Source: Holtermannia corniformis (Eukaryota > Basidiomycota > Tremellomycetes > Holtermanniales). Taken from it: 64,000 bases of DNA. The position numbers and the translations under genes are program-made. The notes under the pieces are model-generated. The model did no database searches, was not told the DNA's origin, and saw only the letters and a program-made list of their open reading frames with translations. Below are positions 42,401 through 53,134 of this stretch, one piece after another (positions within the stretch are counted from its first letter, which is position 1; each line of letters opens with the position of its first letter). Location: positions 451,678-515,677 of the forward strand of contig BCIJ01000002.1 in assembly GCA_001599935.1 (NCBI GenBank), read 5' to 3'.

Positions 42401-44756
42401 AGCCTACGTCAAGTCTGGGCGTCACATGGCCGGTCTCAAGGCTTTCCAGCAGGCTCTGGAACTCTCACCCGATAATTGGTTGTGCTTATACTACATTGGC
42501 GACACCCACGCGCAACTCAGCAGTTTCGACTTGGCGATCGAGACGTTCCAGCGCGTGCTACAACGCCAGCCGGAAGAGCTTGGCGTCCTCGCTGCCATGG
42601 CACAGACTCTGCTTGCGATGGGTAGAGCCCAAGCGGCTGGTGGATTCCGTGAGCGTTCGAGGCAATCATTCCAGTCGGCCATCGAGGCAGCAACAGCCGT
42701 CTTGTTGGCCGGAAAGAGCCACCGTCCTTGGGGATGGAAGCTCGTTGCCGACGCCGCGCTAGAGCTGTCGGTCGTCGAGTCGCCCGAGCAAGGCGATGCG
42801 GAAGAATCGATAGAAGCGCTGCGTCCCATCCTTACTCATCTTGTGGAGAACGACACGGACCGCCGATCGACTGTAGCCGGCGTTGCTCAAGCCAAGGACC
42901 TCGTGCACGACGCTGTCACGCCCACATCGACCCTCAAAGCAGCCATCGTCGCATACGCGTACCGCTCCCACTTGCTCAAGAACGAGCCTCGCGTTGCCGA
43001 TGCTGCGCTATACGACTTGGCCAGCGCGCTGCAAGTTCTCGTGCTCAAGGCGGGCGTGGATATCACAGTCACTCGGGCGGCCACAAAAGCGGCTGTCGTG
43101 GCCTTGCGTCTGGCTCTTGACCGTGATGCCGGTGACGAACGGATCTGGAACGCTCTCGGTGTTGTGAGTGCTTCTAGCAGTCCACAACTTGCCCAGCATG
43201 CTTTCGTACTCGCATTGGAGCTTGAGCCCAAGGTGAGCATCACGGATATAACTTTGGAAAATACTGAACAAGAGCAGAACCCGGCCGTTTGGACGAATCT
43301 CGGATTCCTGTACTTGCATCTCGACGATGCCGACCTCGCCAACGAATGCTTCTCGAAAGCTCAGACTCTTGATCCCGACCACGCCCCGGCGTGGCTTGGT
43401 CAAGCAATCCTCGCCGACAAGGCCAGCGATGCGGAATCAGCTCGTGCACTACTAGCTCACTCCGTCTTGCTGTCAGGCGGCTCATTGGTAAGCCGATAGA
43501 CGCTGCGTGCAGCTGTAGCTGACACTCTGGCAGCTCGAAGCCGACCTCGGCTTTGCCATCACCACCTTTTCGCCTTTCCTCAAGGGCACCACGACCGACA
43601 CCGCGTTGCTCCACCAGCCTGCATTCGCCCTTCGTCGGTTCTGCGACCAGCGCCCGAGCGAATCAGCTGCCATCCACTTGCACGCACTCATCTGCGAACG
43701 GCTCGGCCAACTGGACACCGCCGTCACGCAGCTCGAACGTGCAAGAGGTCTGCTGGAGGCCGAATACGAGCTTTCCGAGTCGACAGAGGTCGAGTCATCA
43801 TACGCTCTTGCCCTGTCCAACTTGGGTCGCGTGCAACTCGCCACAGGAGCCAACGACGCTGCCTTGGAGTCGTTCGGCGGCTGCCTCGGCCTCGTCGCCG
43901 AGCGCACGGACAAAGAAGCACAGCTGCTCAAGACGCACTGTCGGTTCGGCACAGGCCTGGCGCATTACTGGCTCGGACAGATCGACGAGGCCCTCGATGC
44001 GTTCCAGTCGAGTTTGAACGAGGCCGAAGAGCTTGGCCCAGAAATCAAGGACGAGGTGTCGGTCATGCTCGCGCGGACTTTGTGGGGCGTGGGCGGGGAT
44101 GATGCCAAGGAGGCAGCCAAGAGTCACCTTCTCGAATGGTGCGTAGTGGATAGGGGTGCGAAGAAAGCACTCACACCGAACGCAGCTTTTCGCAAGAGGT
44201 ACCCTCGATTGAAGCAATCACGACGCTGGCCGCCATTGCCGCCACGACGCGCGATGCGGACCTGCTTGAGGCCTCTTTGAGCGAATTGCACGCACTGCCG
44301 ACCGATCGCAGAGTCACGAAAGATCCAGAGGGCAAAGTGGAGCTACTCCTTGCGCAGAATGCACTGGCGTCCGTGAGTGCACTGGCGTCACCTATGGATC
44401 CCACTGACGATCGACAGGGCGACGTGGACGCTGCAAAATCTATCCTCCAAGCATCTGTACATGTCGAGCCGTCATCGGTCGCAAGGCGCAGTCGTCTCGC
44501 ACGACTGCTGCTATCTACCGACGGTGCAGACTCCAGCGAGGGTCTGCTGCAACCCGTCGCAGACGGCAGCTTGCACGCGCACGCTGGCGAGACGCTGTTA
44601 CTCGATGGTCTGGCGGCTGCTTTGACGGGACAAGGCGACGGCCTTGAGCAGATCACCAAAGCGGTCCACCTCGCGCCTTGGGTCGAGCAGGCTTGGCGCG
44701 GCCTTGCGTGGGCACGCATGTCACAGGCTGTGGAAGCCGAAGCGGAAGCCGAGTAG
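39486..44756 (+). CDS. SKI3: Ski3, TPR scaffold of the Ski complex
   Basis: Large tetratricopeptide scaffold of the cytosolic Ski2-Ski3-Ski8 complex that feeds mRNA to the exosome (human TTC37/SKIC3). The ATG at 39486 starts MSKAALKSIKHRLGNKDYEW, closely matching the Ski3 N-terminus (K..L...KDYE.AL......L). TPR units run throughout: for example SLIFRGLALLNLDRWKESEK then SYLHALSLSPNHPLALTALV, FSALGVVYSTATPP, EQALELSPDN-type helices (FQQALELSPDNWLCLYYIGD), WTNLGFLYLHLDDADLANEC and ALDAFQSSLNEAEELG. The C-terminus ends EAEAEAE at 44756. A basic KVKKQSKGK linker (about 41040) follows RELPELVDADASDSDHEPAE. About ten short introns interrupt it. The intron 40534-40584 uses its second AG, because the first, at 40564, would leave a 31-nt intron and break the frame. 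Confidence 0.9.
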
Positions 44757-44796
44757 ATTCGATACAGCACCATGTACATGTCCAAAGTGCAAATGT

Positions 44797-46036
44797 CTAG
44801 ACCCTGAACGCCAGTTGAGCCTTCTTGACTTCTGCGCCGCCAGCAGCTGCAAAGCCCGTCCCTAGCAAATCCGAATCAGCCCGGCTGAACAATTGCAAGA
44901 CGAGCACAACTCACCCTCCTTGCCCAGCTCGATGACGTCCTTGTCCGGGCGGATCTTGGCCTCGCATACAACACAGCTCTTGGAAGGTTTGACGATTGTG
45001 TCGGCGCAAGTCTGGCATACGACGTGACCGCACACTGCACCTTTCTTGTCGGTTGTCACGCCCCCCGCTGGCGTCTTGGACGTGAGCAGGACTGACTTTG
45101 TCGAGTTGTTGATCTCCTTTGAGCAGGACGGACAGATGGGCGGTGGTGTCGACGAGGAAGAGGTTGCGTTGGGCGTGACGGGCTTGTGGTTATTGGACGC
45201 TGTTGAGGTGTATGAAAACGCGACGGGGAGGAGTTGCTTTAGGCTGATGGGTGATGTTAGCGTGGTGATGGCATGGAGGTATACAAGCTGACGTTAGGAC
45301 GTGTGGGTCACCGACGTTGCACATTGTTTGTAGTTTGATATCTTTGAGGGGGACGAGCTTGGCGTCGGGGGTGAGAGTTGGCAGCCAGTATGCTGGTAGC
45401 TTGGCTTTGCGAGCCTCGGCCTGAATGTGTTCAGCGCGGATCTGTAGAGGATCCGCTTCGCTAAACGACCCACCTGCTCCTTCTCAATCTCTGCCATAGC
45501 CTTGTCCTCTGCCTCTAGCGCGAGCCTCTCCACTTGATCGTGATCAAACTCAAACTTGCGCTTGGTACCCCGACCGTCCTCTGGTTTATGCTCTTCGATC
45601 GCTCTCGCCTCTTTGCCATCTATACTCCTCGCCTCGCCCAATCCCAAACCCCTCTGAAAGTCTCTCAAGACCCTCTCCCTAGCCCTCGCTCTTGCCTCGT
45701 ACCGCTCCCTCTCCTCATCATCGTCAAACTGGGCCAGTTCGGCCTGTTGCCGCTTGATGCCCGCCTTTTGACTGAGCAAGCTCGCCACGATGCACTCTTT
45801 GCAGTAGACGTGGCCTTTCGAGCACGCCACGACGGGCGCTTGCGCTCTCGCGAGGCACAGGTAGCAGCTGTCGACGCGCTTGAACGAGTCGGCGCCGAGA
45901 CGTTGGGGTTTGCTGGACGCTCGGAGCAGGTTGCGCTCGTACGCCGTGAGCGTTGGCAGAGTCGTGTTGTGCTTTGCGTCTGCGTAGCGTCAGTAGCTCT
46001 TCGCTCGGAGCAGGGTAAGTTCTCACGGGATGGCAT
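44797..46036 (-). CDS. NOSIP: NOSIP-type RING/U-box E3 ubiquitin ligase
   Basis: Nuclear E3 ligase of the NOSIP family, also found with spliceosomes. The tiny first exon at 46036 (MPS plus one base) splices to HAKHNTTLPTLTAYERNLLR, then GADSFKRVDSCYLCLARAQA and SKGHVYCKECIVASLLSQK, the first RING/U-box-like half. A long charged helical stretch follows (AELAQFDDDEERERYEARAR). Then come KKAKLPAYWLPTLTPDAK-like sequence and the second RING half in the penultimate exon: CGHVVCQTCADTIV and KSCVVCEAKIRPDKDVIEL. The last exon gives GTGFAAAGGAEVKKAQLAFR and the stop at 44797. MPSH.K.NT, Y.R.LL, SF...DSC.LCL and the GTGFA.G end are NOSIP hallmarks. All four exon joins examined keep frame. It is divergent from ZNG1 with 180 bp between starts. 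Confidence 0.9.
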
Positions 46037-46216
46037 GTTGGAGTATGTTCAAGTGAACGATCGCTGGCGACACGATGATGGATCATGTTGCGCACTGGCA
46101 GCAGCAAAGCGGGAGCAAATTCAGCGACGCCGCACTTTCATGTGATTCATCGAATCCATTGTCAAGTCTGCTTTCCGTTCTGTCACTTTCAACAGCGACA
46201 ATCAACGAGCACAGGC

Positions 46217-47774
46217 ATGAACAGGCTCGCGATCAACGACGAGGACAATGTGCCAGACCTGCTCGAGGTAGCGCCGTGAGTTTGAAGCGGATTCACAGAG
46301 TGGAAATCGAGCTCACCATGTAAAAGATCGGCTGGAGCTGGCGCTGATCGACCAAAGATACCAATGACTTTGCTCACAGGCTACCTGGGAGCTGGCAAAT
46401 CGACACTGCTAAAGTCGGTAACGACGTCTTGGTCGTGAAAGGCAAGCTGAGAGTCCTTGTAGCTACATTTTGACGGCAGACCATGGCTATCGCATCGCCG
46501 TGTGCATGAATGGCCAGTTGCACAGGTGTAGTCGCAGCTCGCGCTGACCCGCGTAGACTTTGGAGACACGACGGATATCGAGGGTGCCTCCTCTAGAACC
46601 ATATGCCGGTCCGCGCTAACGCCTCGCAGCACGGACAATGACCCTATCCAACCCAACGGAAGCCGATCAACCGTCGACATCCTTCCTCTCGCTCCCAAAT
46701 GGCTGCTTGTGCTGTTCCTTCAAGGATCTAGGGATCGCCGCGATCGAAGAGATGGTCGCGGCACAGCCTGACGGCGTAGACTGGGTCGTGGTCGAGCTCA
46801 CTGGCGTGGCGGATCCTGGTGGGCACCGCGTGTTGCAAGCTGATCAGTGAGCTCACGTAGCCATAGCACCTATTGCAAAGTCATTCTGGGCGAATGAGGA
46901 GATGGGAGACTTGCTGCTTGATGGCGTCGTTTGCGTTGTGGACAGCAGAAACGTGCTAAAGGCAAGCATCATGCTTTGTTCGTCCGAACGCAGGGCTGAT
47001 GCGTGGTGCAGCAACTGAGCGAGGACAGAGGGGAGGATGACGTGAACGAGTGTCAAAAGTGGGTGTCTTTGACATGGTCAAGACTCTGTGCTGACTCGCC
47101 ACAGACAAGTCGCCTGCGCCGACGTCATCCTGCTCAACAAAGCCGACCTCGTCACAACCGATCAGATGGCACAAGTCGAGCAAACCATCAAGTCAGCCTC
47201 GTCTCCTTCCTCTGCTATGCTGACCAATCGCAGAACCCTCAACCCAACCCTACGGGTCCGTCACACGACCCATTCTAAAATCCCCCTCGACGCTCTCTTC
47301 AACATTCGCGCATTCTCCGCATCGGATTCGGCTGCGTCCGCTTTGCGACAAATCGAGGCGTCGGCCTCGACCAGTGTCTCTGCGCCATGCTGTGGCGAGA
47401 CCGACCCAAGCCATACGCACGATCACGACCACGCCCACGTCCATCCTCACCTCTCCACTACGATCGTGCGGTTACCAGTCTTGAGCCAGCAGCAATACTC
47501 TCAGCTTGAGGAATTCCTGCAAGCGTTGCTGTGGGAGTCCAGATTGATCGGTGGCGAGGGCTCGCCGGAGATCTTACGATCAAAAGGCGCGATAGCGTTG
47601 GATGATGGTCGAGCGTTTGTGCTTCAGGGTGTGCGCGACTTGTACGAGCTCAATGAGCTGCCGGACAGCAACGAGAAACTGCAAGATGGCAAAGTTGTAT
47701 TCATAGGTCGAGGTCTGGGTGACGGCGAGGCCGTAAAGCGCGCGCTTCTGTCGCATCTCGGTATCCCACAATAG
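46217..47774 (+). CDS. ZNG1: Zng1-type CobW/COG0523 zinc-chaperone GTPase
   Basis: G3E-family GTPase that activates zinc metalloproteins such as methionine aminopeptidase. The ATG at 46217 starts MNRLAINDEDNVPDLLE. After an intron come the P-loop IPMTLLTGYLGAGKSTLL, then the metal-binding motif FLSLPNGCLCCSFKD (the CxCC of COG0523), VVVELTGVADP, DGVVCVVDSRNVL, and NKAD (ADVILLNKADLVTTDQ). The C-terminal CobW domain contains a Cys/His cluster, CCGETDPSHTHDHDHAHVHP, and the element LEEFLQALLWESRLIGGEG, then GAIALDDGRAFVLQGVRDLY. The protein ends HLGIPQ at 47774. Introns are short and fall in the GTPase half. The extended His-rich loop would add metal-binding capacity. A 191-bp MITE starts 13 bp after the stop. 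Confidence 0.9.
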
Positions 47775-47787
47775 CGAATGCACAGTA

Positions 47788-47978
47788 GGGGGGTTCAGTT
47801 ATCCAGATCGGTCGAGAGATCGACCCCTATCCCGGACCGACGCTTGTTTTAGGACGTTCTACGCGCTCCGCAGCCTCTCGTCTCTTGCCTGCTTTAGCAG
47901 CAGGTAGATGTTGAGTAGAATTTACTTTCCGGACCGACTCGAGCGATCCGATCTGCGATCTGAATAACTGAACCCCCC
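47788..47978. mobile_element. MITE-like element, 191 bp, TA target duplication
   Basis: The element begins ggggggttcagttatccaga and ends with its inverted complement. The 23-bp terminal inverted repeats agree at 22 of 23 positions (one c/t difference at position 16). It is flanked on both sides by TA (47786-47787 and 47979-47980), the target-site duplication of Tc1/mariner-type transposons. Inside are two direct copies of ccggaccgac (47832-47841 and 47929-47938) and a small palindrome, cctgctttagcagcagg (about 47889-47905). No coding capacity. It nearly fills the 226-bp gap between the convergent ZNG1 and CCC2 stops, so both transcripts probably end in or read through it. I saw no second copy in this window. 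Confidence 0.82.
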
Positions 47979-48000
47979 TAGTATGTATCCATACACCACA

Positions 48001-51000
48001 TCACAAGCCCCAACGCATCGCCAGACTGCTCACCACCACACTCGTGCTGCTAAGCGCCATGGCCAACGCAGCCCATACCGGTGGCAGTCGGATCTTGCCC
48101 AGCGCATAGAAGGCCCCCGCTGCGAACGGTAGGCACACGAGGTTGAAGAGGAACGCCCAGCCGAGGTTGAAATATTGACGACGGTAGACTTTTTTCGAGA
48201 GGCGCATGAGGGTGTGCAGTGAAGATAGGTTCGAGTTGAGCAGGACGAAATCGGCAGTGGCGAGGGTCGCTTGGGAGCCGTGGCCCATTGCTACACCACA
48301 GTCTGCCGCTGTGAGCGCGACGGAATCGTTCAGCCCATCTGTATCGGTCAGTTGACACTTTTCTGGCGGTGGACGACTTACCACCGACAAACATGACGAC
48401 CTCCCGAACGTCGCGCTCGCCGTGTAGCCATGACTTGACCTTTCGAGTACGGCTCTGGACTTCACGGATGATGTTCGCCTTGCCTTCTGGTCCAACACCA
48501 GCTCGGACCTCATCAACACCAACCATCTTGCCGACCGCCTGCGCTGTGATCTCGTTATCGCCGCTCAAGATCATAGTCTTGTAGCCTGCTGCGCGCAATG
48601 ACTCGATCAGAGGTTGCGATGTTGGACGTAGGGCATCGGCCAGTGCAAACGCGGCTTGCACCGACGCCGGCTGGCCAGACTGCTGGGCAGCGACGAGGAT
48701 GACACTCTTGGCTTCGGCTTTCCATTGATCAATAGTCGCTTGTGAAGCAGCTGACAGCGACGCAATGTCGGCTTCGCGGATAAGAGCTTCGTTTCCGAGC
48801 CACAGTTGCAATTGACTGTCGGCTTCGACCGTCGCCTTGAGACCGCGTCCTGCAATCTCATGCTGCGAGGTGACTGTGACGTTTGGTAGGGTTGTCAAGC
48901 CGGCGTCGATATGCTTGACGATGCCGAGCGCTAGCGGATGCGTGGACTGCGCCTCGATCGCCCGGATCGCAGACAAAAGAGTGGCTTGCGGGACGAGTTG
49001 CGTGTCTGCAAAAAACGTATCGGTGACCGAGATGGCGTCGCCCTGCGTGATCGTGCCCGTCTTATCAAAGATGACCTGCACTCTGTGTCAGCAGCTGGTC
49101 AGTGAGGAATATCACCTACAGTTGTGACCTTTGTCGCCGCCAGGAACGCTTCACCGCCTTTCGAAGCGAGCACTCCGACAGCAGCTGCCATACCAGCACC
49201 GACTGCATTTGCGGTCGGTACCGCGAGACCGAGTCCGCACCTGCAGCGTTGTAAGCCAGCTGTCGACATGATTCCGCGCTCGACTCACGGGCATGCAACG
49301 ACCAGAACGGCAATGCAAAACTGGAACGCAAAGAAGACACGATCACCCGATACCGACACTGCGGAAAAGTAGTCATCGGGCAATCTACCGTCCAGCGCCA
49401 AGCCCAGCCAGATGGCCAAGACCAGTAGCGCGAGATAGATGATGGCCGGCACGAAAACGCCCGTTATTGACTCTGCGAGCTTCTCGATCGGCGCTTTGCG
49501 AGCGGAAGCATCACCGACGGCGCTGATGATGCGCTCGAGCATGGTGTCGCTCGCAAGCGCGGTCACGCGCATCGTGATGGGTGATGTGAGGTTCGTAGTG
49601 CCTGTAAAGACTTGGTCTCCTGGTGATTTGGTGACGGGCCGCGATTCGCCCGTGAGGCTGCTTTCCTCGAACGAGCTCGTTCCGGAGTGAACGACGCCAT
49701 CTGTCGGAGGGAGCGAACCGGGCGGAACAATGATGAGATCGCCGATTTCGAGGTGGTCGACGGGAATGGTTATCGTAGCGCTGTGATCGCGAGGTGGTTC
49801 CGAAGGGCCTTGACCGTCCGACGACCCAGAATGTGACTCTGCCACACCGCCTGTCGTCAACAGCGCAGTCTCTGGCCGCATCTTGCCCAGCAAGGAGATT
49901 GCGTCGGTCGCCTATACCTATGAGTCCGTGCTCTCATCTGCAGGTTCTGTGCACTCACCTTTGACTTTGCATGGCTCTCCAAAACTCGGCCAGCGAGGAT
50001 GAACATGATCAGAAAGACCGAGCCGTCAAAGTACATCCCGTGCGACTCCATGCCTGGTCCCGCTTTGACGTCGAGCGCGAGCATGGCGACAGACGCGAAA
50101 TAGCTAACGCTGGTGCTGAGCACGACGAGTAGGTCTACAAAACATGAGCTACGCGTGGGTGGAAAAGGTGGACTGACCCATGCTTCCAAAGTTGAATGCG
50201 GAACGCCAAGTGATTGGTGCTGCGCTGCCTCGGAGGTTGATACCCCATCGCCGTTTGAGCGCTGCAGGGATCAGACTGCGCAGAGCAGGCGCGACAGAGT
50301 GATATGCGCGCTTGTAGAAGATCCTGCGATCTGTCAGCCAATGTTCACGTAACAGCTGGGGTATGCGACTCACCTGCCGACGCCAAATTGTACGATCGTC
50401 GCCAGCGCCCAAACGACGAGCGTTCCGCGGTTCGCACCGCCCCAGACGGGGTGCATGAGGTACATTCGCATATTGTCATGTTCCGGCAAGAGCAGCATGC
50501 CAACAATCGCACTGCGCGCGTCAGTTGCAACCCCCTGCTGAGCCTCAGGCCACTCACATGACAAACGTCGGGATCGCGAACGCAAGCGCGACGATGAAAT
50601 GCAAGAAGAGCACGCGCATTTCGCGTTGCTGGATCCCGCGCGAGCGCTCCTGCACACTGATCGGCTTGACGACCTGTGCTTCGAATTCGTCGGCAACGTC
50701 TGATAGACCCGAGACGAGGTCGCGGAGCGTGAGGGGATCGTGTGGGCGATAGTTGATCGTGCTGGTTGCAGACTGCGTGCCGGTGTGGAGGCTGTGCCGT
50801 GCGCGGGGGTGGAAGCTGAAGGGCGTAAAGGAGATGAGAGGGAGAGTTTGCAGGTATGCGTTGAGCTTGCGAGTGCATTGGCTGTCAAGTCAGTATCTGG
50901 CGTTGCGTGGCGATCCGAAGACATACCCGCAAAAGACACCATCGACTCGGATCACTACGCTTCGCTCGTCGGCTGCGCTGTCTGTGCCATCCTCGACATC

Positions 51001-52047
51001 GGTCACAGTCTCGGCGTCGTAGCCAACGTCTTTGACCGTTTCTGTGATCGCTGTAGCTTGCACGACTGAAGGGTCGTACCAAACCACGCCCGAATGCGAC
51101 AATGCGTCAATTCTAGCCTTCTCCACGCCAGGAAGCTGATCCAAAGCGTTTGTGATGGCGGCGGAGCAGGAAGCACACGTCATGCCGCTGATACCTAGCG
51201 TCAATTTGCGTATCCCGCGTTCGTCCCGCTCCGGCGAGGGCATAGACACGGGGGTCGATGATACGAGGGAAGCTTTGAACCCGACGTCGTCGATCATGTC
51301 TTGGATCTCTGCGGCTGAGACAAGACTGGCATCGTGTAGGATGGTACCTGACGACGCGAGTAGATTGATGTCGGCGGAGATGATGGCCGCGTGAGATGCT
51401 GGGCTGAGGGCACTTGAGATCGAGTTGGTGCATGATCTGTCCAGGCGTCAGCTTGGCCTCGACAGAGCTGAACGGTGCAAGATGACTTACGCGCAGGTCA
51501 TCCCCTCGATCGCAAACACACTTTTGACGACGTGACTCTTTGGCGTGGTGTGCTCGGTGATTTCCAGCTCGGGTGTCGGCTCATCTGCATGTTCGGGGAT
51601 CTGACCGAGTTTGAGCGCGGCCTGCTCTGCACGACAAGCTTCGCAATGATCCAGATGACGCCGTCGACTCTCGGCCAGCTTCTTCTCGGCTTTCGACAGG
51701 CGCCAAGAGGTCGGCCACCACCAGCTCGTGTGACCCAAAGGTGCGGCTGCCTCGATTGTAGAGTCGCTGAGGGTGGCGACGGGACCGAGGCCATCATCGA
51801 GTGTGAACCCGCCATCATGCACAAGGATACTCTTGACGCGCTCCAGAGTCTTTTCTCGACTCTTGCCACCGGCGTCACCGAGGTCAAGTGTGACACTACG
51901 CTGGAGTAACGACACGCTCAAGCTCTGGACAGCCGCCGCCGCAGAAGGGGAAGAGATGGTCAAGGGCTCGAGCAGGGTATGGATGCGATCCACACAGGAT
52001 GGACAGTGCAAGTTCGGAATCAGGAGCGTGCTAACTGTGGCGGTCAT
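48001..52047 (-). CDS. CCC2: Copper-transporting P1B-type ATPase (Ccc2/ATP7 family)
   Basis: Golgi copper pump that loads secreted cuproenzymes such as multicopper oxidases. The ATG at 52047 begins MTATVSTLLIPNLHCPSCVD. Four metal-binding CxxC sites occur in the N-terminus: HCPSC, MTCASC (split by an intron at 51486), MTCASC and a degenerate FCGQC (about 50910). Membrane helices follow, then the actuator TGES (SSLTGESRPVTKS), the copper-site CPC (AVLVVACPCGLGLAVPTANA, split by an intron), the phosphorylation loop DKTGTITQGD, STHPLA (the HP motif, usually SEHPLA), the nucleotide-domain LSGDNEITAQ and the hinge VGDGLNDSVAL. The last helices end SLAMRWGL at 48001. All P1B hallmarks are present and the joins checked are in frame. 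The nearby ferric reductase and ZNG1 genes are also metal-related, but the order looks incidental. Confidence 0.92.
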
Positions 52048-53134
52048 GGCGGTGAAGAATGGAGCAGAGCTGAGCGAGACTTGGCTTTATGACTGTTGAG
52101 ATTAGGCGAAAAGGCCTCAGTGCGGTGGAGGTATCGCCACGTGGCAATCGGTGCACTATCCGCGCAATCGCCAGTGTGGCATCTTGATGACGGTCCAGAC
52201 GTTGTTGCGCAGAGCAGAGTCAAGAGGGTGCTGCTGGGTGCAGAAAGTATTCCTTGCGGTAGTAGAGCTCAGCTCTCAGCTACTGACGCTAGCCAATTCC
52301 TGGCACAGTGGCCATTTGTGTTAGTTCGGATACCCGGACGGTCGACCGCTATGACCGAAGGGAGAGACCCAGCTGTCAATATCCTCGCCGGGAGGACCAA
52401 TATAGAGCGAACAGTAAGACCCGGTACCCATGAGCTATTATGTGCAAGACTGGACATGGGACCGAGTCAAGTTGACGCGGGAGTTGAAAGTTCTGGCGGC
52501 GTGCCACACGTGTTCAGACGATCAGCACAGGCAGGGTCACACGCATCACCGGCCCTTTCACAGGCCGTGCGCTGGCACAGCAGCGATCATTCACACTCTG
52601 ACTCTTACTCTGGGTGCGCTTGGTGCTCGGAGACAAGCGCTCGGTACGTGCCGGTGGCGGTGCGTGTGACATCATGCTCGGGTTTTCACTTGCCGCCGGC
52701 GAGAGAGAGCCAAAGTGGCGCCTGGTGCGTGCACGGCCGGAAAACGTTCAAGCAAAGTCCGAACACGCCGGTGAGCAGCTGACAACCTTGATCTCGCTCG
52801 CGTACGTCTTGCACAGTACACGAGAACCTGGTACAGTACAGCACACTCGGCGCACGTCCACCCACTCGCTCTGGGTGCCAAGCTGAAACCGAGCACGACG
52901 GCCGGCACCGTCTCAGGGTCGACCAAAGTTCGCGCACGAAAGGGGGTCGAGGTCGACAAGGTGCTGCGAGCAAAGTCGCAACGTAACGTGTAATCGAGTG
53001 GAGCACGCCCAGCGATCACTTGGGAACCGTGAACAGACACGGCGGGTCGGCCAGCCCGACAAGCAATCACCACGGTCACACCGAGCTGCGAGCTTGTACA
53101 CGCCAACAGGACACTGCGGCAGGGCAAGCGCACA
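52048..53134. other. Divergent promoter region, CCC2 / Prm10-like
   Basis: About 1.09 kb, the longest intergenic interval in the second half of the window. The minus-strand 264-codon frame (52672-53466) overlaps the first exon of the Prm10-like gene in antisense and has no family features. I could not identify metal-response elements with confidence. Confidence 0.5.
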
